From Fimbriimonas sp. (GTDB taxonomy: Bacteria > Armatimonadota > Fimbriimonadia > Fimbriimonadales > Fimbriimonadaceae), in assembly GCA_031292555.1 (NCBI GenBank), contig JARLGV010000017.1, positions 1 to 64,000 on the forward strand: a DNA stretch of 64,000 nucleotides, in the 5' to 3' direction. Shown here piece by piece: positions 25,935-34,980 of the stretch; position 1 is the stretch's first letter; each line of letters opens with the position of its first letter. A program made the position numbers and the translations under genes. The notes beneath the pieces are model-generated. The model searched no databases. It was not told where the DNA came from and was given only the letters and a program-made list of their open reading frames with translations.

Positions 25935-28334
25935 ATGCACGACAACCGATCGACTTGGCTTCGTACACTCTCTGCTGGCCTCCTATTTGGCTTGGTGCTC
26001 TTGCCGGTATCCGCACTTGCCCAAGTCACGCACCTCATCTTTAGATGCTGGGACGGCGACGACAATATGCCCGCCATCTTCGCGGCAGCCCGGTCGTTCG
26101 AGAAGGCGTATCCGAACATCAAGGTCAAGGTCGAATCGGTCACCGACGAGTACCAGGAGAAGCTGCTCAGCGAAGTCGCCGCCGGCATCGCGCCGGACGT
26201 CGCGATGATGGATCCCACCAACATCGAGAAGCTCTCGGTCCGTCACGCCCTACTGCCGCTTGACGACTTCATCGCTAAGTCGCACTACGATATCGGCGCG
26301 TACTATCCCAACCTCGTTCAGGCCCACCGGTTTGGCGGGAAGCTTTACGTTCTCCCTCGCGACATCGCGCCGATTAGCCCGATCTACTACAACAAGCGGC
26401 TGTTCGACGAAGCGGGCATTCCCTATCCCGATGGGAAGTGGACGTGGGACTATAAGGAGCGGCCCGAGCTGAGGGAGCACGATTTCCTGTGGGTCATCCA
26501 CCACCTTACGAAAGAGAAGAACGGCCAGGTCGTCCTGTGGGGTTACGCTCCATCTTGGCAGGATCTGCTCTGGCAGCAGTTCGCCCTATCGACCGGCGGG
26601 CGCTGGGCGGACGACTACATGCACCCGATGAAGATGACGTACGACGACCCTCGGGTCATGCGCGCCATCCAGTTCACTGCCGACCTCACCCTCAAATACC
26701 ACTGGATCCCCTCGGCGACGGCGATCTCCACCGTCATGCAGTCGAGCGCCAAGCAGGCATTCGCCGAGCAAAAGATCGCGATGTTTCAGAGCGGCATTTG
26801 GGAGGTTCCGTTCCTTCGGAAGGAACTCTTGAAGGGAAAGCCGGGCTACTTCGACTGGGACATCGCGATGCCTCCTGCCTACAAGGACGGGACGCTCCAC
26901 TTTCCTACCGGCGGGTCAGGCTATGCGATCATGAGCGGAACCACGCACCCGTGGGAGGCATGGCTCCTTACGAAGTGGATGGCAGGCGCCCCTGGACTAA
27001 AGGAGCTGGCCCGGACCGGACTCGCCCAACCGGCCATCCGAAAAATGTCGCAGAGCCCGCCTTGGGTTCCCGGCCCCGAGACCCCCGCTGAAGAGCGTAC
27101 GCCCGCCAACCGGATCATGATGGACACAAGCGCCCCCTTGGTCGTGTTCGGTCCGTACGGCTCGGAATGGGGCGAGGCGAGCGACTTCGCCACCCGCGTC
27201 TTCACCAAGATCTGGGACGGATCGGCCAAGGCACAAGATGTGATTCCTGAGGCCAACGCCGAAGGTCAGGCTCGGCTCGATTACCTCCGTCGCTCGGTCC
27301 ATCGGCCGCCATTCAACTGGACGATCGGCGGTCTGGTTTCGCTTGCCCTATTCGGCGTGCTCGCGTTTTGGGTGTATTGGCCGGAACGCAAGATCAAGCG
27401 CACCCACCGCCAGAAGTTGGAGAACCGGGTCGCGTACTTCTTCGTGATGCCCTGGGTTTTGGGATTGATCCTGTTCACAGCCGGACCGATGCTCCTTTCG
27501 CTCCTGATGAGCTTTGCCGACTGGGACATTATCCAACCGGCCAAATGGCGTGGCGTCGAGAACTTCCGCGAGGCGTTCTTCGTCGACCCACGGTTCTGGA
27601 TCTCCCTAAAGGTCACCCTCCTCTACACGATTGTTTCGGTGCCGCTCGGAGTTGCCTCCTCGCTTGCGCTGGCATTGCTCTTGAACGTGAAAGTTCGCGC
27701 GATCCCGCTGTGGCGCACCTGCTATTACTTGCCGAGCGTCGCAAGCGGTGTCGCATCGAGCCTTATCTGGCGGCGGATCTTTCAGCCGGACGGAGGGCTG
27801 CTTAACGCAATCATCTACGGGCCGGACGGACATCGGAACCTACTGGGGATCGCCTCGATGCTCAAGCCGTTCGCCGAGTCGAGCGGACAAGTGAACTGGC
27901 TCAACAACGAGCACCTTGCGCTGCCCGCCCTGATCATCATGTCGCTATGGGGCGCGGGAGGCGGAATGATCATCCTGCTCGCCGGTCTGCAGGGCGTGCC
28001 GAACCATTATTACGAAGCCGCGACGCTGGATGGAGCGAACGCTTGGTACCGGTTCCGTCACATCACGGTTCCGATGATCTCGCCCACCCTTTTCTTCTGC
28101 CTTCTCACCGGCTTCATCGGGACGTTCCAGTCGTTCACCCAGGCACTGCTGATGACGAACGGCGGGCCGGACGACTCCACCATGTTCTTCGCGCTTCATC
28201 TTTGGCAAAGCGGATTTCTCGGGCTAAGGATGGGATACGCCTCGGCCCTGGGCTGGGTGCTTTTCGCCGTCGTCATGGTTTTCACCGTGGTCCAGTTGAG
28301 GCTCAGCAAATGGGTCTATTACGAGGGAGGATAA
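25935..28334 (+). CDS. Sugar ABC transporter: binding protein fused to a permease
   Basis: A 799-residue protein in three parts. Residues 1-30 form a signal peptide or anchor (ending SALAQ). Residues about 32-440 are a complete family-1 sugar-binding domain (YPNIKVKVESVTDEYQEKLLS, GIAPDVAMMD, PTGGSGYAIM). A membrane helix at about 460-480 leads into a full CUT1 permease (about 500-799) with ENRVAYFFVMPWVLGLILF at its start and the EAA loop EAATLDGANAWYRFRHITVP. Binding-domain/permease fusions are known in GlnP- and OpuA-type systems, but I know of none described for MalF-type permeases. The ATG at 25935 is chosen because the signal peptide begins there. Confidence 0.9.
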   Translation: MHDNRSTWLRTLSAGLLFGLVLLPVSALAQVTHLIFRCWDGDDNMPAIFAAARSFEKAYPNIKVKVESVTDEYQEKLLSEVAAGIAPDVAMMDPTNIEKLSVRHALLPLDDFIAKSHYDIGAYYPNLVQAHRFGGKLYVLPRDIAPISPIYYNKRLFDEAGIPYPDGKWTWDYKERPELREHDFLWVIHHLTKEKNGQVVLWGYAPSWQDLLWQQFALSTGGRWADDYMHPMKMTYDDPRVMRAIQFTADLTLKYHWIPSATAISTVMQSSAKQAFAEQKIAMFQSGIWEVPFLRKELLKGKPGYFDWDIAMPPAYKDGTLHFPTGGSGYAIMSGTTHPWEAWLLTKWMAGAPGLKELARTGLAQPAIRKMSQSPPWVPGPETPAEERTPANRIMMDTSAPLVVFGPYGSEWGEASDFATRVFTKIWDGSAKAQDVIPEANAEGQARLDYLRRSVHRPPFNWTIGGLVSLALFGVLAFWVYWPERKIKRTHRQKLENRVAYFFVMPWVLGLILFTAGPMLLSLLMSFADWDIIQPAKWRGVENFREAFFVDPRFWISLKVTLLYTIVSVPLGVASSLALALLLNVKVRAIPLWRTCYYLPSVASGVASSLIWRRIFQPDGGLLNAIIYGPDGHRNLLGIASMLKPFAESSGQVNWLNNEHLALPALIIMSLWGAGGGMIILLAGLQGVPNHYYEAATLDGANAWYRFRHITVPMISPTLFFCLLTGFIGTFQSFTQALLMTNGGPDDSTMFFALHLWQSGFLGLRMGYASALGWVLFAVVMVFTVVQLRLSKWVYYEGG

Positions 28335-28335
28335 T

Positions 28336-29181
28336 GTGAACAAAGCAACACTGGCCGATCGATTCTCCCGTTGGTTCGTCCTGCTGATTCTTTTTGTCGG
28401 CGCCATCACGTTTATGGTGCCGTACTACATTACAGTGGCGATGTCGCTCAAGAGCCAGTCTGAGTTGGCGACGACCTCGATGTGGGCCTGGCCGCACGAC
28501 ATTACGTTCGAAAACTACCGGATCGTCCTCAGCAACCCGCTCGTCAGCTTTGCGCTCCTGCTGAAGAACACGGCGATCATCACGTTCGCGTCAACGTTCG
28601 GCACGCTCTTCGGATGTACGGTGGTCGCCTACGCCTTCGCGCGCCTCAACTTCGCAGGCAAAGACCGCCTCTTCATGGTGCTCCTTGCGACGATGATGCT
28701 GCCCGGGATCCTCACGATGATCCCCAGCTACGTGATGTACGCAAAGATCCACTGGGTCAACACGATGTACCCGCTGATCGTCCCCGCCTTCTTCGGCGGC
28801 GGCGCGTTCAACATCTTCCTGTTACGTCAGTTCTACCGTGGCCTTCCCAGGGAGCTTGACGAGGCGGCCCTCATCGACGGGGCTTCTCACTGGACGATCT
28901 TCCGGAAGGTCATCTTGCCGCTCAGCGGTCCGGCCGTCGCCACCGTCGGCATCTTCTCGTTCATGGGCAGTTGGCGCGACTTCACCGGCCCGCTGATCTA
29001 TCTGAACGACGTCGACAAGCAGACGCTCGAACTCGGCCTACGCACCTATCAGAGCCTTAACGGCACCAAATGGCACCTGATCATGGCCAGCACCGTCCTG
29101 GTCAGCATCCCCCTGATCATCCTCTTCTTCATCGGCCAACGCTACTTCGTAAAGGGCATCGTGATGACGGGGCTGAAATAG
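28336..29181 (+). CDS. ABC sugar transporter permease (CUT1, MalG-like)
   Basis: The 281-residue protein has six membrane helices and the EAA loop EAALIDGASHWTIFRKVILP. It ends GQRYFVKGIVMTGLK as MalG homologues do. The GTG start at 28336 lies one base after the stop of the fusion gene, with GGGAGG 5 nt upstream. With the fusion gene it makes a two-gene importer, again without an ATPase gene. Confidence 0.93.
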   Translation: MNKATLADRFSRWFVLLILFVGAITFMVPYYITVAMSLKSQSELATTSMWAWPHDITFENYRIVLSNPLVSFALLLKNTAIITFASTFGTLFGCTVVAYAFARLNFAGKDRLFMVLLATMMLPGILTMIPSYVMYAKIHWVNTMYPLIVPAFFGGGAFNIFLLRQFYRGLPRELDEAALIDGASHWTIFRKVILPLSGPAVATVGIFSFMGSWRDFTGPLIYLNDVDKQTLELGLRTYQSLNGTKWHLIMASTVLVSIPLIILFFIGQRYFVKGIVMTGLK

Positions 29182-29286
29182 CGGGGCGAGAGGCGAGGGG
29201 AGCGGGTCCGGAAGGGGCGCGGAGAGTATTGGAGTATTGCCCCGAGTGGGTCTGCCATCACTCCACTACTCCCCTACTCCACTTCT
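29182..29286. repeat. Post-stop G-rich hairpin element and octamer array
   Basis: Directly after the stop, CGGGGCGAGAGGCGAGGGG then AGCGGGTCCGGAAGGGG resembles the elements at 20075 and 22358. From about 29223 it changes to GGAGTATT-type units, and at 29261-29283 to the complementary ACTCC units with an 8-nt period. It lies between converging genes. Confidence 0.6.
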
Positions 29287-29296
29287 CGTAAGCCGA

Positions 29297-31297
29297 CTAC
29301 GCCTTGCGGTTTCCGCCTAACGTGAATGGAACCGTCATCTTCAGGATGAGGCTGGTGTGGAAGGTTAAGGCGTTGGGGTCGCCTAGGATCATGTAGTATT
29401 CGGTGCCCAAGTTGCCGCTAAGACGGTAGGCGAGGTAGCCGTTCAGATCGTTGCCTTGTTTGGTCAGGCGGCCGTTGATCGCCCTGTTCTTGCCGAGGTC
29501 GTAGTTCAGATCCAGAATCGCTTGGTCGCTGTATCCCTGGTAGCGCACCATCTGATACCGACCAATAACTTGTAGCCGATTGTAGAATCGGCGGTTCCAC
29601 GAGACGGTCTTGCTGTCGTAGTGATAGCCGGCTTCCTCGCCCCAGGCGTAGGTGCTTGAGACGTTATCGTATTGGTTAGTTCGGGGATAGGTGGCAGTTA
29701 GGTAGGTCGTATGATCGTTCGACCCTTCGAACTGAGCCATGTCCTCGTCGAGGTTTAGTTGGAATCCATTCCGCAGAGTCCCGAATACCGCGTAATTGGC
29801 GTCCCGGCGGTAATCCTGCCCATCCATATGACTGTAGTTGGTGAAGTTAACGGATCCGCCGGCGTCGTTGAACGCACCGTGATTCCATGGTTTGTCGTAG
29901 TAGATGCCTCCGTCCGGCCCTTTGTAATCAACCTCCTGAAAAAAGCCCAGGCGTGGCATGAAATTCGGTGAAACCTGCGTGTACTCGCCGAACACCGAAA
30001 GTCCGTTCGCAAAGTAGTTCACGGCCCCGTTCATGTTGTCTCCCCGACCGACGCGCGTGTCCTGACTGCCCATGTCCCTAAGGAAAAGGCCGTAGGGTCC
30101 CCATGTCTTCCAGTAGCGAGCGAGATAAGCCGAGTTGCCCAAGCCGGGTTCGTCCAGGTTCGTTACCCCCAATCGAATGCTCGAACTGGGGTCCGGATTG
30201 TGAGTGACGCTCGCGACGAGGTCGTTCTGATGCCCGAACTGCACTGTATTGAGAAACCCGAAACTGGTCTTGTCAGTGATCTTGCCGTAACTGTTCACAC
30301 CGGTGTCGAAGGCAGGAATGAGTTGGCTTGCGAACAGTTGGGAGCCGATGTACTGCGAACCCTCCAAGAAGAAGGGCCGCGTTTCGTCTGCTATACGGGC
30401 GAAGCGGCTGAAATCCAGCGATAATATCTGATTCTCGATGTTCCGGAAGTCCGGATTGACCGAGCCCACCAATTGCACTTGATCGGTCAAAGATGTCTTC
30501 AAGTCCAGGCCGGAATTGAATATTTTGCCGTCACCGCGGTCATAGCCGGCATAGAAGTAAGGAAGCAACTTGATCGAGCGATCAAAATCCGATCGCGGCA
30601 CCTGCACGCCCCTCCAGATTGGAGCCTTGCCGGGTCCGTCGTTGATGTATACGTTCGCGAACAGGCGCTGAGACCGCGCCACCGACCGCTCAAAGTTGAC
30701 GCGCATGTCCCGCGTACCTGCCGACGGCAGGGCCAAAGCTTGCCATGGAATGCGCATCTCCGCTTCCCAGCCGGTCTGAGTGATTCTCGCCGCAGCTTGA
30801 AACTCTCCCGCCCATTCCCTCTTGGCGGCACGTCCGCCGGCGAGGTTGATATTCGTGGCGCCCCTGGGATTCACTTGAAAGAAGCTATAGTCGGTAGCGG
30901 AACCTGATACGTCGAGGTCGAACTGGAAGTAATCGTCACCGGCCAAGCTGACATTCGTGAGGTACTGCGCCGCCCGGATGAGACTCGGCTGAGGGTCCTC
31001 CATGCGGGCGGCGACGTAGACGAACTTGTCGTCGTATCCGATCCAAAAAGCACCGCTCTCCGACGCCGATTCGCCCGATTGTTCGTCGAAAAGCCCCTTA
31101 ACGCTCGGAACGCCCTTCCACTCCGCGTCTTCATGGATGGCGCCGTCGATCACCGGTGGGACCGCCATTCGGTAAGCCTGGATCTCGGGAGCGGCGGCAA
31201 AGCACCGAACCGACAGCATAAGCACAACAAAAGAAAAGTATGGCAACCGCATAAGCCTGGGGGAAGCTACCCGAAGCGAATGCTCACCGGTTCCCAT
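29297..31297 (-). CDS. Outer-membrane beta-barrel protein with CBM9-like N-terminal domain (DUF5916 type)
   Basis: The 666-residue protein has a signal peptide (LPYFSFVVLMLSVRCFA). A CBM9-like sandwich follows (VPPVIDGAIHEDAEWKGV, FWIGYDDKFVYVAARMEDPQP, DDYFQFDLDV, WEAEMRIPWQAL). A long run of amphipathic strands typical of DUF5916 outer-membrane barrels fills the rest (DFRNIENQILSLDFSRFARI, ETRPFFLEGS). The function of the family is unknown. The frame is open to 31807, but the earlier part is antisense to the next gene. The ATG at 31297 has TATTCT 7 nt upstream; the ATG at 31252, nearer the signal peptide, is an alternative. Confidence 0.85.
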   Translation of the reverse strand: MGTGEHSLRVASPRLMRLPYFSFVVLMLSVRCFAAAPEIQAYRMAVPPVIDGAIHEDAEWKGVPSVKGLFDEQSGESASESGAFWIGYDDKFVYVAARMEDPQPSLIRAAQYLTNVSLAGDDYFQFDLDVSGSATDYSFFQVNPRGATNINLAGGRAAKREWAGEFQAAARITQTGWEAEMRIPWQALALPSAGTRDMRVNFERSVARSQRLFANVYINDGPGKAPIWRGVQVPRSDFDRSIKLLPYFYAGYDRGDGKIFNSGLDLKTSLTDQVQLVGSVNPDFRNIENQILSLDFSRFARIADETRPFFLEGSQYIGSQLFASQLIPAFDTGVNSYGKITDKTSFGFLNTVQFGHQNDLVASVTHNPDPSSSIRLGVTNLDEPGLGNSAYLARYWKTWGPYGLFLRDMGSQDTRVGRGDNMNGAVNYFANGLSVFGEYTQVSPNFMPRLGFFQEVDYKGPDGGIYYDKPWNHGAFNDAGGSVNFTNYSHMDGQDYRRDANYAVFGTLRNGFQLNLDEDMAQFEGSNDHTTYLTATYPRTNQYDNVSSTYAWGEEAGYHYDSKTVSWNRRFYNRLQVIGRYQMVRYQGYSDQAILDLNYDLGKNRAINGRLTKQGNDLNGYLAYRLSGNLGTEYYMILGDPNALTFHTSLILKMTVPFTLGGNRKA

Positions 31298-31303
31298 TGA
31301 CGC

Positions 31304-31310
31304 TAGAATA
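31304..31310. promoter_or_regulatory. Overlapping divergent -10 elements
   Basis: TAGAATA reads as TAGAAT on the plus strand (31304-31309) and TATTCT on the minus strand (31310-31305). The minus-strand element is 7 nt before the ATG at 31297; the plus-strand one is 21 nt before the ATG at 31331. One symmetrical site could therefore drive both genes. Confidence 0.55.
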
Positions 31311-31330
31311 TCAAATACCCACCGAGATCG

Positions 31331-32734
31331 ATGATGATGAGCAACATCCCAACTATCGGCATACCGCCCCTTGCGGGCCTCGCAACCTATGAAGAGGCGG
31401 CCAAGGCAGGCTACGGCGTGGACCAGAACGTCGAGTTGATGCGGCGCTACAACTACATAGAGTCCCAGCTCTACCGAACGAGCGCCGCCTTCCTGAACCC
31501 CACGCCCGAGTGGGAGATCAAGGGCGCCTTGAGTCTGCACCTCTACCTGGATTCCGAGCACAGCCAATCGCTTCGGCAGCGAGTCGCCGAACTGAGGAAG
31601 CCACCGCTCTACCTCGATCAGTGCCCGGATCCCAAGCTCGAAACCCTCTGTGAGGAGGCGCTGCGCGCGGAGAACACGATCGAACTGATGGTGGGCCTGT
31701 TTCGCGTCATCCGGCCCTCGCTCGTTACCGCCTATCGGCAACACCTTGCCGACATCAACCCAGTGTTCGATCATCCGACGTTTCGCGTCATTCGAACAAT
31801 CCTCCAAGAGGAAGAGCAGATGCTGGACTGGGGACTCCAGGCACTAGCCGCCATCCTCAAGACCGATGAGGATGCTGCGACCGCCGACTCGTGGGAGGCC
31901 CATCTCCGGCCCTATCTCGCCGACGCCGGTGGCGTGAATGGCAGGGAGTCTATTCCCACCGACGCAACGCTCCCCGCATCCAGAGTGACCGGCGAATTCG
32001 TTGCCGATGTCGATCCCAAGCGGGACTGGCGCTCCGGCGAGATCTATAACTTCCACTACCGCGCCAACGACGTGTATCTGGACGACGAAGCCGACTACGA
32101 CGAGCGAGTCCTCGCCCTCATGTATAAGCGATTCCACGAGATGGACGTGCCGGAGATGATGGCCAGCATCGTGCTCCAGACTCCCGGAAAGCCGTGGGAA
32201 TACTACCGAGACATGGGGCGCCAACTATGGGACGAGGCCAGGCACTCGATGATGGGCGAGGTCTGGTTCGCCAAGCACGGCTGGGATTGGAGCCGCTATC
32301 CGAACCATGTCGGGTGGGCGATGCATCTCAACTTGGATCGCAAGCCGCTGGAGCGCCACATCATCCTGTACTTCATCGAGCAGAACTTGATGGACGGGAA
32401 GACCGGCAAACGGCTCGAGTGGCAGATCGCCCAGTCGGCGAAGGACGAGCTCGCGACCTACTTCCAGGACTACGATTGGGCGGACGAGGTCTTGCACGCC
32501 CAGATCGGAAGACGGTGGCTGAAGCCGGCGGTAGGCGACGTGAAAGTCATCATCGAGCGGGCAAAAGAGATCGCAGCGATGGACAAGCCGACGATCGACG
32601 CAAGGGCGCAACTGACCCCGCAGACGGACTGGTGGCCCGACTTCGTGCGAGACGCGCTCGGAAAGGAGAGCACGTCTCACGCGGGCGATGAAAACCGCCT
32701 CATCCCGAAGTTCACGTACGCCTCGTCCGGCTAA
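31331..32734 (+). CDS. Ferritin-like diiron-fold protein (DUF455-like)
   Basis: The 467-residue, mostly helical protein has spaced Glu and His motifs suited to a diiron four-helix bundle: LYLDSEHSQSLRQRV, TILQEEEQMLDWG, LWDEARHSMMGEVW and DWADEVLHAQIGRRWL. The last two are typical ExxH pairs of ferritin-like proteins, and the arrangement recalls DUF455. The substrate is unknown. It converges on the cupin gene with a 4-nt overlap at 32731-32734. The first three codons are ATG ATG ATG, so the exact start is uncertain by up to two codons. Confidence 0.8.
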   Translation: MMMSNIPTIGIPPLAGLATYEEAAKAGYGVDQNVELMRRYNYIESQLYRTSAAFLNPTPEWEIKGALSLHLYLDSEHSQSLRQRVAELRKPPLYLDQCPDPKLETLCEEALRAENTIELMVGLFRVIRPSLVTAYRQHLADINPVFDHPTFRVIRTILQEEEQMLDWGLQALAAILKTDEDAATADSWEAHLRPYLADAGGVNGRESIPTDATLPASRVTGEFVADVDPKRDWRSGEIYNFHYRANDVYLDDEADYDERVLALMYKRFHEMDVPEMMASIVLQTPGKPWEYYRDMGRQLWDEARHSMMGEVWFAKHGWDWSRYPNHVGWAMHLNLDRKPLERHIILYFIEQNLMDGKTGKRLEWQIAQSAKDELATYFQDYDWADEVLHAQIGRRWLKPAVGDVKVIIERAKEIAAMDKPTIDARAQLTPQTDWWPDFVRDALGKESTSHAGDENRLIPKFTYASSG

Positions 32735-33096
32735 CGCTTGCCCTGGGAATCGACCCCCATTGGGCCAATCGGGCTGAGGATGTCGATGAAGACGGCATCC
32801 TCAAGCACGTCGACCGAGTGAGCCACGTTTGAAGGAAGCACGATGATCTCACCGCCGGTCGTTGTTACTTCTCGGCGGTCAGGACTTCCATCGTCCCCGA
32901 TTCGCCAGATAGCCCGGCCCGACACCATCACTGAGATCTGCTCGCTCTCATGGCGATGGCACTTGACGTGACAGCCCTTCTCAAGGGCGACCCGAGCCAC
33001 CATCATCCGCTCGCCCTTGACCGTTTTGCGGGTGAGCAACTCGATCGGACTATCTTCGGGCAGGTCAGCCCACGCGCACGTGTATGCGTCCATCAT
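32731..33096 (-). CDS. Cupin-domain protein
   Basis: The 121-residue protein is a single small cupin barrel. Motif 1 is H-R-H-x3-E-x6-G (CHRHESEQISVMVSG), motif 2 is PSNVAHSVDVLEDAVFID, so the usual 2 His + Glu + His metal site is complete. The reaction cannot be told from sequence. A GGAGGG Shine-Dalgarno site lies just upstream of a double ATG. Confidence 0.9.
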   Translation of the reverse strand: MMDAYTCAWADLPEDSPIELLTRKTVKGERMMVARVALEKGCHVKCHRHESEQISVMVSGRAIWRIGDDGSPDRREVTTTGGEIIVLPSNVAHSVDVLEDAVFIDILSPIGPMGVDSQGKR

Positions 33097-33143
33097 TCAT
33101 CCCTCCGATTGAAGACGGTCGGGCAAGCCCGACCGCGAATCGG

Positions 33144-33653
33144 CTAGAACTTTCGACCGACCGTAATGAACAACGGAGGTGTCGACGGACCAAGAATCAG
33201 GCCCGCCTCTACAAAGGAGCTGTCCGGCAGGTTGAGTCCGCCTAGCAGCTTTACGCCGAAACCGCTCTTATGGGCGCCTTGGTCGTCGGTGAAATAGAAC
33301 GAGGGACCGATGCCCACATAGCCCAGCATCATGTTCTGGACTCCGAGCAACGAAACGGCGTTGCCCCGCCGATCCGAGCCGAAGCCGATCGAACTACCCC
33401 ACACCTCGGCGTCAACCCGCAAGGTCGGCAACGGCAGCAGAGGGACGCTGAAGTTGGCGTTTATGCCGGCGTTGTACACGAACTGGTTCCAGTTGCCACC
33501 GCCCACTCGAATCCCGAATGTCGGCACAAAGGGCGCCGACGGCGCAAGTTTGGCGGTGGATACGTCAGTTGGCATCACCGAGATCGAATCGGATGCCCCG
33601 AATGCCGATGCGGTTGCCAAGCCCGCGATGAGAAAGCTGGTTACTCGTTTCAT
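33144..33653 (-). CDS. Small outer-membrane-barrel-like protein
   Basis: The 169-residue protein has a signal peptide (MKRVTSFLIAGLATASAFGA) and alternating-hydrophobicity strands, ending in a C-terminal Phe (TVGRKF) as in proteins inserted by BamA. A protein of similar size and ending is encoded at 47330-47848. The function is unknown. Confidence 0.7.
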   Translation of the reverse strand: MKRVTSFLIAGLATASAFGASDSISVMPTDVSTAKLAPSAPFVPTFGIRVGGGNWNQFVYNAGINANFSVPLLPLPTLRVDAEVWGSSIGFGSDRRGNAVSLLGVQNMMLGYVGIGPSFYFTDDQGAHKSGFGVKLLGGLNLPDSSFVEAGLILGPSTPPLFITVGRKF

Positions 33654-33874
33654 GACTGTAAATCCTCCACGTATGGCCGTCGTTACGGCGACGACCGACT
33701 ATTTGTTCCAGACGGTCTCGAATATCGTACCGATATCCCCTCGTCCTGCGAAAGGCCCATTCTTGCGGAGGACCCTTGCGTATTTCAGGTCGATTCGTCG
33801 CGTTCACCCGGCGAGAAGTGCGAAGCGTGTTGCCCCGAAGAGTATCGTAAAGGGGCCGACGAGCTACTTCGACC

Positions 33875-34909
33875 ATGCCATCGCCAACGGTTTCGATAGT
33901 CATCCCAAGCTATAACCATGCCCGCTACCTGCCGGCGTGCCTGGGATCGATCTTGTCCCAGACCTTTCGGGACTGGGAGCTGTTCCTTATCGATGACGGC
34001 AGCCGTGACGATAGCGTGGAGATCGCGCGCTCGTACGCTAAGAAGGACGCCCGCATCCAAGTCGAGACCAACGACAAGAACCTTGGCACTTACGGCACGC
34101 AGAAGCGGGGCCTCGAAAGGTCCTCCGGCTCCTATGTCGCAATCATGAACTCAGACGACCTATGGAAACCGACAAAGCTCGAACGGCAGGTGGCACTTCT
34201 TGAATCCGACCCTGCTGCGGCGTATAGCTACGTTTTGGGCGCGATGATTGACGACAACGGGTTCGAACTAGACGGCGACGTACATGCCGACTGGCCGCGA
34301 AGCGATCCGCAACGTCCGCTGCCCTATCTATTATCTGACAACCGAATCTTGGCATCTGGGGTCCTCTTTCGACGCCGAACCCTCCGATTCGACGCAAGTT
34401 GCCGTTACTCGGGGGATTGGGTCGCGCTCTTGGAGCAATCCCGTCTGGGACACACGCGTTGCGTCGCCGAACCTCTGACGTGCTGGCGACAGCACGAATC
34501 GAACAGCTTTCGGCGTTCAATACCGCAGACTGCCGAGGAGATACGCGTGCGTCGGGCCATCCACGATTCGGCAAAGGCGTGGTTGGGCGTCGGCTCGCTC
34601 GAATCGGAAATCCTCGCCGGAATGGGTACGAATGCTCTACACTTGGTCCCGCTTCTTGTTCTGGCAAACGATCTGAAGCAGGCAAAGGCATTCGCCTCGT
34701 ACGCTCTCCGACACGCACCCAACCGCACGGCTGCCGTCAAACGCGCCGTCGGCTTGCAGCTAGGGATAAGGGCGGCTCGGTCCCGCTTCTGGAGTTCGGA
34801 CGAGATTCAGCTTTCCGAGCAAGGCGGTCTTCGTGACCTGGTACAGGCGTCGCAGAGCCTAGAATTCAAAACTGCTGACGTCGGTCGGCAAGCCCATTCC
34901 CAGGTGTGA
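33875..34909 (+). CDS. Family 2 glycosyltransferase
   Basis: The 344-residue protein has the GT-A fold at residues 1-210: VSIVIPSYNHARYLPACLGSIL, LIDDGSRDDSVEIA and the metal-binding MNSDDLW (DxD). The C-terminal 130 residues are helical with no membrane segment, so it is a cytoplasmic or peripheral enzyme. The sugar donor and acceptor are unknown. It is about 220 nt from the divergent barrel gene, with no other LPS gene adjacent. Confidence 0.92.
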   Translation: MPSPTVSIVIPSYNHARYLPACLGSILSQTFRDWELFLIDDGSRDDSVEIARSYAKKDARIQVETNDKNLGTYGTQKRGLERSSGSYVAIMNSDDLWKPTKLERQVALLESDPAAAYSYVLGAMIDDNGFELDGDVHADWPRSDPQRPLPYLLSDNRILASGVLFRRRTLRFDASCRYSGDWVALLEQSRLGHTRCVAEPLTCWRQHESNSFRRSIPQTAEEIRVRRAIHDSAKAWLGVGSLESEILAGMGTNALHLVPLLVLANDLKQAKAFASYALRHAPNRTAAVKRAVGLQLGIRAARSRFWSSDEIQLSEQGGLRDLVQASQSLEFKTADVGRQAHSQV

Positions 34910-34968
34910 ATGTTTGCGCGTCAGCGCACATTAGCGGGCATTGATGGAACCCTTTCGCCTGAGGCCTG

Positions 34969-34974
34969 TATAGT
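34969..34974 (+). promoter_or_regulatory. -10 element TATAGT, probably giving a leaderless mRNA
   Basis: The hexamer ends 6 nt before the ATG at 34981. Confidence 0.6.
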
Positions 34975-34980
34975 TCATAT

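Noticed and set aside
31298-31807. N-terminal extension of the DUF5916-like barrel protein
   Set aside because: The extra part is antisense to the ferritin-like gene, and the signal peptide would be internal.
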